A stretch of DNA of 64,000 nt from Sphingobacteriia bacterium (GCA_011390785.1 JAABRR010000008.1:89584-153583), one strand, 5' to 3'; counted from the stretch's first letter, positions 9,873 to 19,363 are shown. Numbers and translations: made by a program. The notes: generated by a model not told the origin, from the sequence alone.

Positions 9873-10214
9873 ATGGAAAACAACAAAGTCAATAGTAATC
9901 AGGAAGATCAGTTTTTCTCAATGGTAACTGAGGAAGGAAACTTTAATACCAAAAGCAATAAAATGTTTCTGCAAAGGAAACCTTATAAGCCAGAAAACCC
10001 TGCCATGATCAAATCTTTCATGCCGGGAAATATACCTGAAGTTTTTGTAAAAAAAGGCGAAGATGTAAAAGAAGGTCAGATTTTATTAATTTTGGAGGCC
10101 ATGAAAATGAAAAACAAAATCATGGCCCCATTTGATGGTAAAATTAAAGCCATTAATGTTAAGGTGGGTGATAAAGTACCCAAAAACTTTGTATTGATAG
10201 AAATGAAAAACTGA
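9873..10214 (+). CDS. Biotin carboxyl carrier protein (biotin/lipoyl attachment domain)
   Basis: Small protein of 113 aa carrying a biotinyl domain in its C-terminal half (about 43-113). The biotinylation motif EAMKMKN gives Lys78 as the modified lysine. The surrounding hammerhead pattern (MPGNIPEVFVKKGEDVKEGQ and APFDGKIKAINVKVGDKV) is typical. The N-terminal 40 residues are polar and may be a linker. It lies just downstream of the carboxyltransferase gene and is probably its carboxyl carrier. Many Bacteroidota carriers have a Pro/Ala-rich linker, but this one is lysine- and asparagine-rich. Confidence 0.92.
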   Translation: MENNKVNSNQEDQFFSMVTEEGNFNTKSNKMFLQRKPYKPENPAMIKSFMPGNIPEVFVKKGEDVKEGQILLILEAMKMKNKIMAPFDGKIKAINVKVGDKVPKNFVLIEMKN

Positions 10215-10324
10215 TTTTTTTAAACTTACACACCCAGGCGTGTCTTTTCAATTCAATTTCGGCCAAAATTTTATCCTACCAATACGGGATTTTATTTTGG
10301 CTGATTCTTTTTAAATCTTTATTT

Positions 10325-10909
10325 ATGGAATTAGTATTTGCCTCACATAATAGTAACAAACTTTTAGAAGTACAGCTAATGCTGCCACAAAATTTAATCA
10401 TTAAAGGGTTGGATCATATTGGATGCCGGGATGAAATCCCGGAAACGGATAATACCTTGCAAGGTAATGCTTTGCAAAAAGCCCGATTTGTAAAAGAGAA
10501 ATATGGATACAACTGCTTCTCTGACGATACCGGGCTGGAAATTGACGCCCTTGATGGACGCCCTGGTGTATTTTCAGCCCGATATGCCGGAGAGCAGAAA
10601 AACAGCCAGGACAACATGATAAAGGTTTTGAAGGAGCTTGAGGGCATTTCTAACCGAAGAGCAAGATTCAGAACCGTTATTGCATTGGTGCTCGATAACG
10701 AAGAGATGCTTTTTGAAGGAATTGCTGAAGGGGAAATCATATCCCAAAAAAGAGGGAATGAAGGGTTTGGTTATGACCCGATTTTTGTTCCGGTAGGATA
10801 TTCACAAACATTTGCTGAAATGCCTTTGTCTGTTAAGAACCAGATAAGCCACCGATACAAAGCATTTAAAATGTTATCAGAATACCTGATGTCTCTAAAC
10901 TACTTCTAA
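10325..10909 (+). CDS. rdgB: XTP/dITP pyrophosphatase (RdgB/HAM1 family)
   Basis: Housekeeping enzyme of 194 aa that hydrolyses non-canonical purine triphosphates (dITP, XTP) to monophosphates so they are not built into DNA. The N-terminal motif LVFASHNSNKLLEV, the substrate and metal site SDDTGLEIDALDGRPGVFSA and the late FGYDPIFVP and SHRYKAFKM motifs are all present at family-typical positions. The length matches the family. It ends 29 bp before the convergent ddl gene. Confidence 0.96.
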   Translation: MELVFASHNSNKLLEVQLMLPQNLIIKGLDHIGCRDEIPETDNTLQGNALQKARFVKEKYGYNCFSDDTGLEIDALDGRPGVFSARYAGEQKNSQDNMIKVLKELEGISNRRARFRTVIALVLDNEEMLFEGIAEGEIISQKRGNEGFGYDPIFVPVGYSQTFAEMPLSVKNQISHRYKAFKMLSEYLMSLNYF

Positions 10910-10938
10910 ACCCGGAAGAACTTTACCTGAAAACCCAA

Positions 10939-11928
10939 TCACTTTAATGCTTCTTCAATTACATCGGTAAAGAGTTGCTTAAGGCTAATCCCCACATAGG
11001 CCGCTTGCTGTGGCACAATACTTCGTTCTGACATGCCTGGGGTAATATTGGCTTCCAAAAAAAATAACTCGTTATGGCTGAAAATATAATCTATACGGCA
11101 AATCCCTTTTAGCTCAAACTTTTCGTACAGGTAAGCTGTGATTTTTTGAACTTCACGAGTCAACTCATCAGAAATGCGCGCAGGAGTTATCTCATCAGCA
11201 GCACCCTGAGTATATTTTGCTTTGTAATCAAAAAATTTAGCATCGGTTTTGCTCACAATTTCTGTTACAGGCAAAACGATTACCTTACCTTTTTTCCGGT
11301 AAACACCACACGTAAGCTCAACCCCATCAATATACTCTTCTACCAGTGCTTCATCGTCGTGTTCAAGGCAAATCTTTATGGCATTTAAAAGTTCTTCTTC
11401 TTCCTTTACAAAGGTGGTGCCCAGACTGGACCCCCCCTTGTTGGGCTTAACAAAAACAGGCAGATTGACCTTACTCTTTACCAGGTTAACAGTTATATCT
11501 GTTCCTCTGGAAAATTTTGCCGAGCGTGCAACCCTGATTCCCCATTGAGCAGCCAAAGCGTTACAGAAATACTTATTAAATGTAACAGAACATGCCAATT
11601 GCCCCGATGTGGTATAAGGTATTTTCAACAAATCAAAATAGCCTTGTAATTTCCCATCCTCACCCGGAGTGCCATGAATAGTTATCAATGCACAATCAAA
11701 GGTTAATTTTTCTCCTTTGTGTACTATGGAAAAATCATTTTTATTAACCGGGGTTTCCTTTCCATCATCATTTTTATAAATCCACTGTGTTTCTGATATC
11801 AGGATAATAAAAATCTGGTAACGATTACTATCCAGATTATTCTTAATTACGGCAGCACTATTAACCGAAATAACATATTCACCTGAATAACCGCCAGCAA
11901 CAAGGGCTATATTTTTCTTCTTCTCCAT
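10939..11928 (-). CDS. ddl: D-alanine--D-alanine ligase
   Basis: ATP-grasp enzyme that makes the D-Ala-D-Ala dipeptide for peptidoglycan. The ATG at 11928 gives 329 aa starting MEKKKNIALVAGGYSGE, the usual Ddl N-terminus. An upstream in-frame TTG (11997) would add 23 hydrophobic residues without family support, so it was not used. ATP-grasp features are FVKPNKGGSSLGTTFV (about 145-160), EEYIDGVELTCGVY, and the metal-binding FFLEANITPGMS near the C-terminus. The neighbourhood Ddl, PASTA protein, T9SS protein, RluD-type synthase is one I recall from other Bacteroidota. A -7-like TAACTTTG lies about 110 bp upstream. Confidence 0.95.
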   Translation of the reverse strand: MEKKKNIALVAGGYSGEYVISVNSAAVIKNNLDSNRYQIFIILISETQWIYKNDDGKETPVNKNDFSIVHKGEKLTFDCALITIHGTPGEDGKLQGYFDLLKIPYTTSGQLACSVTFNKYFCNALAAQWGIRVARSAKFSRGTDITVNLVKSKVNLPVFVKPNKGGSSLGTTFVKEEEELLNAIKICLEHDDEALVEEYIDGVELTCGVYRKKGKVIVLPVTEIVSKTDAKFFDYKAKYTQGAADEITPARISDELTREVQKITAYLYEKFELKGICRIDYIFSHNELFFLEANITPGMSERSIVPQQAAYVGISLKQLFTDVIEEALK

Positions 11929-12173
11929 AAAATCAAAAATAATTAAAGTCAAAAAGAGTAATGGGATACTGGTCAACAAAAAAACTGGATTACTCAATTC
12001 AGCTCATTAAAAATATTTAGACAATAAAAAACTATTGGCAAAGTTAGAATTGTTGATATTATGTAATGCAATGTTTGAAAATATATTTCGTGTAAATCAA
12101 ACTAAAATGGCACTTTGCAAATAAATTCATCAATTAATTATTAATTTTGGCCCTTAAAATAAACTCCTAACCC

Positions 12174-13178
12174 ATGAGTATAATAAGTTTTCTTAAGAGC
12201 AAAACATTTAGGCTTCATATACTTCTGGCTCTGGCAGCAGGAATCGCATTACTATGGTTCTCACTAAAAGCGCTTGAAACCTATACCCGCCACAATAAAA
12301 CTATTGAAGTGCCCAATCTGGATGGGATGAGCTTTCAAGAAGCCAATGAAACACTCAGAAAACTCGATCTAAGACCTGTTATCAATGATTCCATTTTTGA
12401 TACATCGAGAGAGAAAGGCTCGGTAGCTTCGCAAAATCCAATACCGGGGAAGGAGGTTAAAAAAAACAGGGCCATCTATTTAACTACGGTTGCTATTCTT
12501 CCGGAGATGGTTGCAATGCCCGACCTTACAGACCTTTCATTCAGGCAGGCACAATCCCTGCTTTATACCTATGGGCTGGAAGTAGGCCAGTTGGAATACA
12601 TCCCAAATATTGCCAGAAATGCCGTTTTACAACAGAAATATAACCAGGGAACAATCCAACCTGGCACGTCAGTAGAGAAAGGCACCAAAATAGACCTGGT
12701 TTTGGGAACAGGTCAAGGCAGTAATAACGTTTCAGTTCCTTTGGTAATTGGAAAAACCAGGGAAGAAGCCATCAGGATTATCAACAGCTCATCTTTAAAT
12801 ATCGGCGAAGAAGTTTACATGGAAGAGAATGAAGAAAACCCCAGAGTTTTCAGACAGTCACCCAGTGTACTAACCTCTCAGCAAAAAGTCCCAATGGGGT
12901 CTACAGTCGACCTCTATTTTCGGTCAGCTGATGATTTCGATTTTGATGAATACACCAAAGAGTTACTTGGATTGCCCAATCCTGATCTTATTGGAAAAAC
13001 ACCATGGGAAGTATATGAAATTATGGAGAAAAGCTTACTCGTTCTTACCGATGAAGTGTTTGAAGATGGTGCAACAACACAAAATGCCAGAGTTTATTTG
13101 CAAAGTCCTTCGCCCGAAGAAGAGCCTCAAATATTACGTGGCACAGAAATTAAAGTTTGGTACAATAAATCGGAATAA
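12174..13178 (+). CDS. PASTA-domain membrane protein without a kinase domain
   Basis: Envelope protein of 334 aa with one N-terminal transmembrane segment (about residues 12-32, LHILLALAAGIALLWFSL). At least three PASTA repeats follow: about 42-107 (VPNLDGMSFQEANETL), 113-178 (MPDLTDLSFRQAQSLL) and 188-250 (VPLVIGKTREEAIRII). A fourth degenerate one lies near 268-334 (NPDLIGKTPWEVYEIM). PASTA modules bind muropeptides or beta-lactams in PknB/StkP kinases and PBP2x. Here they are tethered to the inner membrane facing the periplasm with no catalytic domain. Location beside ddl suggests a peptidoglycan-related structural or sensing role, which is inference. It is transcribed divergently from ddl. 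Confidence 0.9.
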   Translation: MSIISFLKSKTFRLHILLALAAGIALLWFSLKALETYTRHNKTIEVPNLDGMSFQEANETLRKLDLRPVINDSIFDTSREKGSVASQNPIPGKEVKKNRAIYLTTVAILPEMVAMPDLTDLSFRQAQSLLYTYGLEVGQLEYIPNIARNAVLQQKYNQGTIQPGTSVEKGTKIDLVLGTGQGSNNVSVPLVIGKTREEAIRIINSSSLNIGEEVYMEENEENPRVFRQSPSVLTSQQKVPMGSTVDLYFRSADDFDFDEYTKELLGLPNPDLIGKTPWEVYEIMEKSLLVLTDEVFEDGATTQNARVYLQSPSPEEEPQILRGTEIKVWYNKSE

Positions 13179-13394
13179 AGCATTCCAGACATCTAATTAA
13201 AACAGTTTTTAGTCGTTTCAGGAAAGAATGAATAATGAACAGGCATTAAACCAATAAATTTTTAAACAGAAGTTTTCAAAACCTGGTTCTGGAAAATCCT
13301 GGTAATCGATACAAATTATTCACACAAACAATATTAACGAACTTATGGGGTTTTCTTTATAAATTAGAACAATAGAAAATACCATCCAAAATAA

Positions 13395-15368
13395 ATGACA
13401 AAAATCAAGCTTAAAATATTTCACTTTCTCGCGCTTTGGGCAATTTATTCGTCGGCTTTTTCGCAGGAAATAGTCAGATCCCTGGAAACGAATCCTGAAA
13501 AAATTCATTTTCAGGATTCAGTGGCAGTTAAAAATGGAGAAGCTACGATCTTATTTTTACCTTTTCGCGATGATTTTTCATCCAGGGGGCCATTTCCCGA
13601 CCAGGCACTGTGGGCCGATAGAGATGTTTTTATCAACCCATCCTTCGCCATAAACCCACTTAGTTTGGGCACAGCTACATTTGATGCGCTTGATCAGCAT
13701 GGTAAGATTTATGAAGAAGCGCAAACCAACAGCTTTCAGATAGATGCCGACAGACTTACCAGCCACCCCATCAGGCTCGATTCTGTTTTTAGTCCGGCAC
13801 CCATGGCTCTTTCTCCCGCCGACAGTATTATACTCACCTTTTACTATCAGCCCCAGGGTAATGGCAGCGCTCCACGCCTGCGCGATTCTTTGGTGGTAGA
13901 ATTTTTGCATACACCGGGCTATTTTAGTGAAGACCCTGAGAATCCTGGAGAAACCATCTGGATTGATGATTTTTGGGTAAGCATCTGGAGAACAGCAGGA
14001 AAAAACCTAACCGCTTTCCTGGAAGAAAACGACAGTACCTTTTTTCAATATGTTGCCATCCCTATTGAAGATGAAATTTATTTCAGGAACGATTTTCAAT
14101 TCCGATTTCGAAACTATGCAAGCTTCCCCCTTACAAAGACACCTGATAACTTTGCAGGTAATACATGCATTTGGAACGTAGATTATGTTACCCTTGACTA
14201 CGGACGCAGTTCTGCAGATTCTTTTTATTACGACATTGCCTTTGCAAAACCCCCACAATCTATTCTTCGGAATTATCAATCAATGCCCTGGTCACATTAC
14301 AGTGCCAACCCGCAAAACCAGATAAGAGGTAGTTTTGATGTAGGGATTGCCAATCTCGACAATATTACCTACAACTATTCTTACCGCTATTATGTAATGG
14401 ATGAGAACAATACTATTGTTCGAAATTACTCCGGTGGAACATGGAACATTGGTTCTTTTGCGCAAGTGGGATTTCAGAATTATTTACCCCATGCCAATCC
14501 ACCGCTTGTTCCCAATCCTTTCGGTAGTTTGGATCCGGCACCGGCTCGTCATTTCAGGGTTCATCATGTATTACGTGAAGGGAACAATGGCGACGACTAT
14601 ACCCGCAACGATACGATAATTTACCATCAATTTTTCGACAATTACTTTGCCTACGACGATGGCATTCCGGAAAACGGATACGGACTGGTGGGTGTTAATC
14701 CCCGCGGAGCGATAAGGTTTACGCTCTCACACACAGATAATCTGGAAGCTGTGCAATTCTACTTTAATGCTACCCTCAATAACCAAAATCAAAAACCCTT
14801 TCGTATCACAGTTTGGAAAAATCTTGAACCAGAAGAGATCATATACCAATCAAGACCAACTACCGTTGAGTATGCCCCATGGCTCAATCAATTTGTTACT
14901 TTCCCTCTTGAAGAACCCCTGGAAGTGTCTGATACTATTTATGTGGGTTGGGAACAGATGAGTGATGATTTTCTCAATATTGGTTTTGACACATCCAACG
15001 ATGGATCAGCACAAATATTCTACAATTCCTTTGGTGAATGGCTTCCTACAATATACAAAGGAGCCCTTATGGTGAGACCCGTTTTCGGATCACAAAATAT
15101 TACCGACGTAACAGAAGATGATGTCATAAATTCTATTTCTGTATTCCCTAATCCGGTTACCGGGCAGTTTCTACAACTTCAATTACCGGATGGCAACATC
15201 AACCATTTTGAGACCATAATTTTTGATTCATCAGGGAAACTGGTTCATAAATCAGAAAACCTTGATCAAATAAACGTTTCACAGCTCACGGCAGGAATCT
15301 ACTTTTTACAATTTATCCCCCAAAACGGTTATAAGATAGAAACCACAAAATTTATCATTTCCCGTTAG
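13395..15368 (+). CDS. Secreted protein of unknown function with T9SS type A sorting domain
   Basis: Protein of 657 aa with a signal peptide ending in SAFSQ (about residue 24). A long beta-rich body shows no enzyme motif that I recognise. The C-terminal type IX sorting domain starts at about residue 582 (VFPNPVTGQFLQLQ) and ends KIETTKFIISR. It is therefore exported across the outer membrane and probably anchored or released by T9SS. It ends 11 bp before the RluD-type gene, so the two are likely co-transcribed. The surrounding order (Ddl, PASTA protein, this protein, RluD) suggests a conserved envelope-associated role, but the sequence does not show one. Confidence 0.85.
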   Translation: MTKIKLKIFHFLALWAIYSSAFSQEIVRSLETNPEKIHFQDSVAVKNGEATILFLPFRDDFSSRGPFPDQALWADRDVFINPSFAINPLSLGTATFDALDQHGKIYEEAQTNSFQIDADRLTSHPIRLDSVFSPAPMALSPADSIILTFYYQPQGNGSAPRLRDSLVVEFLHTPGYFSEDPENPGETIWIDDFWVSIWRTAGKNLTAFLEENDSTFFQYVAIPIEDEIYFRNDFQFRFRNYASFPLTKTPDNFAGNTCIWNVDYVTLDYGRSSADSFYYDIAFAKPPQSILRNYQSMPWSHYSANPQNQIRGSFDVGIANLDNITYNYSYRYYVMDENNTIVRNYSGGTWNIGSFAQVGFQNYLPHANPPLVPNPFGSLDPAPARHFRVHHVLREGNNGDDYTRNDTIIYHQFFDNYFAYDDGIPENGYGLVGVNPRGAIRFTLSHTDNLEAVQFYFNATLNNQNQKPFRITVWKNLEPEEIIYQSRPTTVEYAPWLNQFVTFPLEEPLEVSDTIYVGWEQMSDDFLNIGFDTSNDGSAQIFYNSFGEWLPTIYKGALMVRPVFGSQNITDVTEDDVINSISVFPNPVTGQFLQLQLPDGNINHFETIIFDSSGKLVHKSENLDQINVSQLTAGIYFLQFIPQNGYKIETTKFIISR

Positions 15369-15379
15369 CCCCACCACAA

Positions 15380-16489
15380 ATGACAGAATATACCGATTTA
15401 CCAGAGGAAGAAGAAAGACAAGACGCAGATGAACAGGAATTGTACGAACATTTCCGGTTTGTAGTCGATAAAGGCCAGGGATTGCTGCGTATTGACAAGT
15501 TTCTGATGGCAAGGATGGAATCTACCAGCCGTAACAAAGTTCAAAATGCTGCCAAAGCCGGAAATATTTTGGTTAACGATAAGCCGGTTAAATCCAATTA
15601 CAAGGTTAAACCACTTGATGTGATCAGCATTGTGCTGGCTTTCCCACCAAGAGAAATTGAACTGACACCTGAAAACATTCCCATCGAAATTATTTACGAA
15701 GATGATGACATCCTGATTGTTAACAAGAAAGCTGGGATGGTGGTGCATCCAGGCCATGGCAATTATACCGGAACCCTGGTAAATGCCCTTGTTTATCATT
15801 TCAAAGACCTGCCCATGCAAAACGGCGAGTCGGTAAAACCGGGTCTTGTGCATAGAATTGATAAGAATACTTCCGGAATTTTACTTGTTGCCAAAACGGA
15901 ACTGGCACAAACGCGCCTGGCCAAAACTTTTTTCGACCGGAAAATTGATCGTTTGTATCATGCCCTGGTTTGGGGAGATTTAAAGGAAGACGAGGGCACC
16001 ATTACCGGAAATATTGGTCGGAGCCTGAAAAACAGGCAGGTTATGGAAGTTTTTCCGGGGGGTGAGTATGGCAAACCCGCCATTACACATTACACTGTGC
16101 TAGAAAGGTTCGGCTACGTTACCCTTGTGCAATGCAAACTGGAAACCGGTCGAACGCACCAGATAAGAGCGCATTTCAGGTATATCGGCCATCCTCTGTT
16201 TAATGACGAAACCTACGGAGGCGACCGCATTTTGAAAGGAACTACTTTTACCCGGTACAAGCAATTTATACAAAATTGCTTTGCCCTTTGTCCCCGGCAT
16301 GCACTACATGCCAAAACACTTGGTTTTTTGCATCCAGTTACTCAAAAACTAATGCAGTTTGATTCTATTATTCCGGAAGACATGAGTCAACTCATTGAAA
16401 AATGGCGTCATTATGCCAAACACAAAGCCTGGGAGGAAGAAGATGACTCTTCGACAGCACACGACTTAACCGAAGAGCCATTAGATTAG
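15380..16489 (+). CDS. rluD: RluD-family 23S rRNA pseudouridine synthase
   Basis: RNA-modifying enzyme of 369 aa that isomerises uridines in large-subunit rRNA. An N-terminal S4 RNA-binding domain (about 33-90, LRIDKFLMARMESTSRNKVQ) precedes the RluA/RluD catalytic domain. The catalytic aspartate is Asp161 in HRIDKNTSGILLVAK. Other family motifs are VVHPGHGNYTGTLVNAL and the late GRTHQIRAHFRYIGHP. RluD itself modifies U1911, U1915 and U1917 of helix 69, but family membership alone does not prove the exact sites. The acidic N-terminal and C-terminal tails are low complexity. Start ATG at 15380 is 11 bp after the preceding stop. Confidence 0.93.
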   Translation: MTEYTDLPEEEERQDADEQELYEHFRFVVDKGQGLLRIDKFLMARMESTSRNKVQNAAKAGNILVNDKPVKSNYKVKPLDVISIVLAFPPREIELTPENIPIEIIYEDDDILIVNKKAGMVVHPGHGNYTGTLVNALVYHFKDLPMQNGESVKPGLVHRIDKNTSGILLVAKTELAQTRLAKTFFDRKIDRLYHALVWGDLKEDEGTITGNIGRSLKNRQVMEVFPGGEYGKPAITHYTVLERFGYVTLVQCKLETGRTHQIRAHFRYIGHPLFNDETYGGDRILKGTTFTRYKQFIQNCFALCPRHALHAKTLGFLHPVTQKLMQFDSIIPEDMSQLIEKWRHYAKHKAWEEEDDSSTAHDLTEEPLD

Positions 16490-16502
16490 CAAAACAGCAT
16501 TG

Positions 16503-18932
16503 CTACAAATTAAATCTTATTCCAGCAAGAAAGTACCTTCCTGCCTGTGGGAAATATCCATCTTCAATGGCGGTTAAACCACTATTTCCAACAACTCCCT
16601 TATAAATCCAGGCATTGGTAATATAATCAACATCAAAGATGTTATTAACTGCCAGGGTGAATTCCATTTCGCTGATCAACTTGTTTTTTACCTTGTAAGA
16701 CAACCTCAGGTCATTTACCAGGTAAGCATCCAGTTTGCGGGCCTGACTCATGGAATTATCGATAAACTGATCAGATACGTACTTGCCATGCAGAGCAATG
16801 GTTGCATTTGTAACAGGATTGATTACCATGCGGGCCGCACTCACCACACGTGGAGAAAAGGCTATATCGGTACCTTCATAAGTTACCTCAGCCACACCAA
16901 CCCAGTCCCAGTCTTCATTATACAAATCAATAAACTCGGTGAAACTGGCAATTTTGTTGTTGCTAAAACTTACGTTTCCTTCCAGTGCTGCCCACGATAA
17001 AGGCTGCCACGCAGCTTCCAGTTCAATACCGGCACGGTAACTACGATCAATATTAGTACGGGTATAAGCCCCTACATCGTTAATTTCTCCGGTGAGTACC
17101 AGCTGATTTTTATAATTCATAAGGTACGCATTGGCTACTGCCCTTACTTTGGGTTGATTGAACCGATATCCTATTTCCAGATTTTGCAGTGTTTCATGTT
17201 TGGGGCGGCTATCGGCAGAAGACTCTGTAAAGTCATCTCTAACCGGCTCACGGTTACTGATACCGGCAAAAACATAAACGTTGTTGGATGGATTTATATC
17301 GAACGAAAAACCTGCTTTGGGATTCCAGAAATGGAAAACTGCTCTTTGATCTAAGGGCACTACTTCCTCATTCACAGTACCCAAACCAACAAAGTCATAA
17401 ACTATATTTCTGTATTGCAAATCGCCAAAAACATACAGATTGGGAACCAGTTCGTAGTTCAGCTTAAGAAAAGAATTAAAATCCTGCTTGCGGGCATTGT
17501 TATCGTAATACCGATAACCTTTTTCAAAATTCTGTGCCAGCTGCGCCCAAATTATTTCTCCAAAATGATCGCCATCATAAACATTGAATCCACCACCCAA
17601 AACTCCCTGCAGCCTGCCCAGATCATTATAGTTTAGCGACCAGGTGGCACCATAAAAATCGTTTCTGAGCCATCTTTGACGAATCAGGTCTGTCTGCTCA
17701 AAAACCTGCTGATCTATAATAAAATCAGGCAACCCATAACTGGCAAAATCGTCGTCTTCACGGTACTGCTCATAATAGCCCCGACCATGGGTGTAATGCA
17801 AAGATGTATTTCCAATCAGGGAAGGAACAAACCGGTGCGTAAGATGCAGCTGATAATGGTCCTGCTGATAATTGTCTGTTTCATTGTCATAATAGCGCTT
17901 ATTGCCTTCTTCATCAAAATAGATACCTGCCGGATTGTAGGTACGATTGGTATCAAGGGCGTGGCCCGGCACACCATACCAGGCCTGGTAGGTTGTTTCC
18001 CTGCCACTGAAAGTTATCGCTTTCACAGCAGTATTCTTACCGTAATACCCTCCTGAGAGATAGTAGGACGTAAGATCGGCAGAAGAACGATCAATATATC
18101 CTTCTGAATCAATCTTTGACAAACGGCCATCGAACACCCAACCATCATTAAGAATACCCGTACCAAAGTTTACTGTATTTCTTAAGGTGCCAAACGAACC
18201 GGCTGATGATATTACTTCAGCATAAGGATTTTCGTGCAAAGAAGTGGTTTCAATACTTATGGTTGCACCAAAAGATGCAGCTCCCTGCGTGCTGGTGCCC
18301 ACTCCACGTTGTATCTGGATGTTTTCTGTTGATGACGCCACATCGGGCATATTCACCCACCAAACTCCATGAGACTCAGCGTCATTTACCGGAACTCCGT
18401 TTACGGTAACATTGATCCGGGTATTGTCGCTGCCACGAATATTCATCCAGGTATAACCAATTCCGGTTCCGGCATCCGAACTGGTAACCAATCCAGGGGT
18501 AAGAGAGAGCAGGTAGGGAATATCCTGACCCAGGTTATTGGCTTTGATAAACTCCCCCGACACATCGGTGCGGGTTGCAGGGGTTCGTTGATCGGCACGG
18601 GTGGCCATCACGATCACTTCCTGTGTTAACATAGCTGAAGGAATCAGATTAATCTGCAAGGCTTCATTAGCCGGATACTCTACAGAAACGCGTTGTGTTT
18701 CGTAACCGATAAACGATACCAAAAGATTATAAGGACCCGGATCGAGGCCATTAATCTCAAAACTGCCGTCAGCGGCAGAATGAACACCCTTAAATGTTCC
18801 TTCAACAACAACATTGGCTCCGGGCAATTTAGTGCCATTAGAAGCATCTTCTACAGTACCCGTCAATGAATACTGTGCAAACAAGGGTATGGCAAAAAAT
18901 ACCATAACCAGTGAACTGGACAAAAATCTCAT
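16503..18932 (-). CDS. TonB-dependent receptor, probable thiamine (or precursor) importer
   Basis: Outer-membrane active transporter of 809 aa. A signal peptide ends near LFAQ (residue 20). A carboxypeptidase-regulatory-like domain (about 22-100) precedes the TonB box and plug (QEVIVMATRADQRTPATRTD, near 107-125; VTVNGVPVNDAESHGVWWVN near 175-195). The rest is beta barrel, ending in GRYFLAGIRFNL. It is not a SusC: it lacks the SusC plug signature and has no SusD partner. The leader carries a TPP riboswitch on the same strand, so expression should fall when thiamine pyrophosphate is plentiful. That is the basis for naming thiamine as substrate. The gene stands alone. Confidence 0.88.
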   Translation of the reverse strand: MRFLSSSLVMVFFAIPLFAQYSLTGTVEDASNGTKLPGANVVVEGTFKGVHSAADGSFEINGLDPGPYNLLVSFIGYETQRVSVEYPANEALQINLIPSAMLTQEVIVMATRADQRTPATRTDVSGEFIKANNLGQDIPYLLSLTPGLVTSSDAGTGIGYTWMNIRGSDNTRINVTVNGVPVNDAESHGVWWVNMPDVASSTENIQIQRGVGTSTQGAASFGATISIETTSLHENPYAEVISSAGSFGTLRNTVNFGTGILNDGWVFDGRLSKIDSEGYIDRSSADLTSYYLSGGYYGKNTAVKAITFSGRETTYQAWYGVPGHALDTNRTYNPAGIYFDEEGNKRYYDNETDNYQQDHYQLHLTHRFVPSLIGNTSLHYTHGRGYYEQYREDDDFASYGLPDFIIDQQVFEQTDLIRQRWLRNDFYGATWSLNYNDLGRLQGVLGGGFNVYDGDHFGEIIWAQLAQNFEKGYRYYDNNARKQDFNSFLKLNYELVPNLYVFGDLQYRNIVYDFVGLGTVNEEVVPLDQRAVFHFWNPKAGFSFDINPSNNVYVFAGISNREPVRDDFTESSADSRPKHETLQNLEIGYRFNQPKVRAVANAYLMNYKNQLVLTGEINDVGAYTRTNIDRSYRAGIELEAAWQPLSWAALEGNVSFSNNKIASFTEFIDLYNEDWDWVGVAEVTYEGTDIAFSPRVVSAARMVINPVTNATIALHGKYVSDQFIDNSMSQARKLDAYLVNDLRLSYKVKNKLISEMEFTLAVNNIFDVDYITNAWIYKGVVGNSGLTAIEDGYFPQAGRYFLAGIRFNL

Positions 18933-18961
18933 TTCAATTTAATTTATTGGGTTCAACTTTT

Positions 18962-18987
18962 GGAAGCTAATAGGGGAAAAAGCTTCC
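18962..18987 (-). promoter_or_regulatory. Hairpin of the TPP riboswitch expression platform
   Basis: Perfect 7-bp stem GGAAGCT/AGCTTCC with a 12-nt loop, between the aptamer and the start codon (18932). There is no U-tract after it, so control of translation is more likely than termination. The loop holds CCCCTATT, the exact complement of AATAGGGG at the 5' side of the aptamer (plus-strand 19071-19078). Pairing between the two would break the aptamer, giving a plausible ligand-dependent switch. The pairing is seen in the sequence; the mechanism is inferred. Confidence 0.5.
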
Positions 18988-18995
18988 GTTTAAAG

Positions 18996-19082
18996 CTAGT
19001 CCCGTTCCCTTCGCCGGCATTACCCGGATCAGGTTCAATGGGTTTGATCTCAGCCCGTTTATTTAGGGCACCCCTATTTGTG
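18996..19082 (-). ncRNA. TPP (THI-box) riboswitch
   Basis: Read on the minus strand, this leader contains the conserved THI-box blocks in order: GGGGTGCCC, GGCTGAGATCAAACCC, GAACCTGATCCGGGTAATGC and CGGCGAAGGGA. These form the thiamine-pyrimidine and pyrophosphate sensor arms of the TPP aptamer. It lies about 65 nt upstream of the TonB-dependent receptor gene on the same strand. Ends are approximate because the P1 stem is not clearly defined. Confidence 0.95.
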
Positions 19083-19363
19083 ACTTGAAGTGCAAAGGTA
19101 AAATCTTTTTCTAAATTGATGATTATATTTTAATTTTACACAAATATCCAGGTATTCAGGATGTAAGTTGACAGACTGTGATAATTTACCTGACATTACC
19201 AACTAAAGAGTTGTTCAACCTGCCGAAAAAGCATATTAGAAAGAAATTAAACAAGAAAATTGCCGTGCGCGTTCAATAGCTTTATTGCTGAATTCTAAAT
19301 GCCACCGGCCATAAGACTGGATAACCTGAGTAGCACAATTTTACCAAACATAAATTAAAAATA
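19083..19363. other. Non-coding stretch between the TPP leader and the small membrane protein
   Basis: About 280 bp with no credible reading frame or RNA structure. It must contain the promoter for the riboswitch-controlled receptor (minus strand) and that of the downstream gene (plus strand). No TTTG/TAnnTTTG pair with correct spacing was found. Confidence 0.4.

Noticed and set aside
11929..11997. Hydrophobic N-terminal extension of Ddl starting at a TTG
   Set aside because: It would add 23 residues before the conserved Ddl start, uses a rare start codon and has no family precedent.
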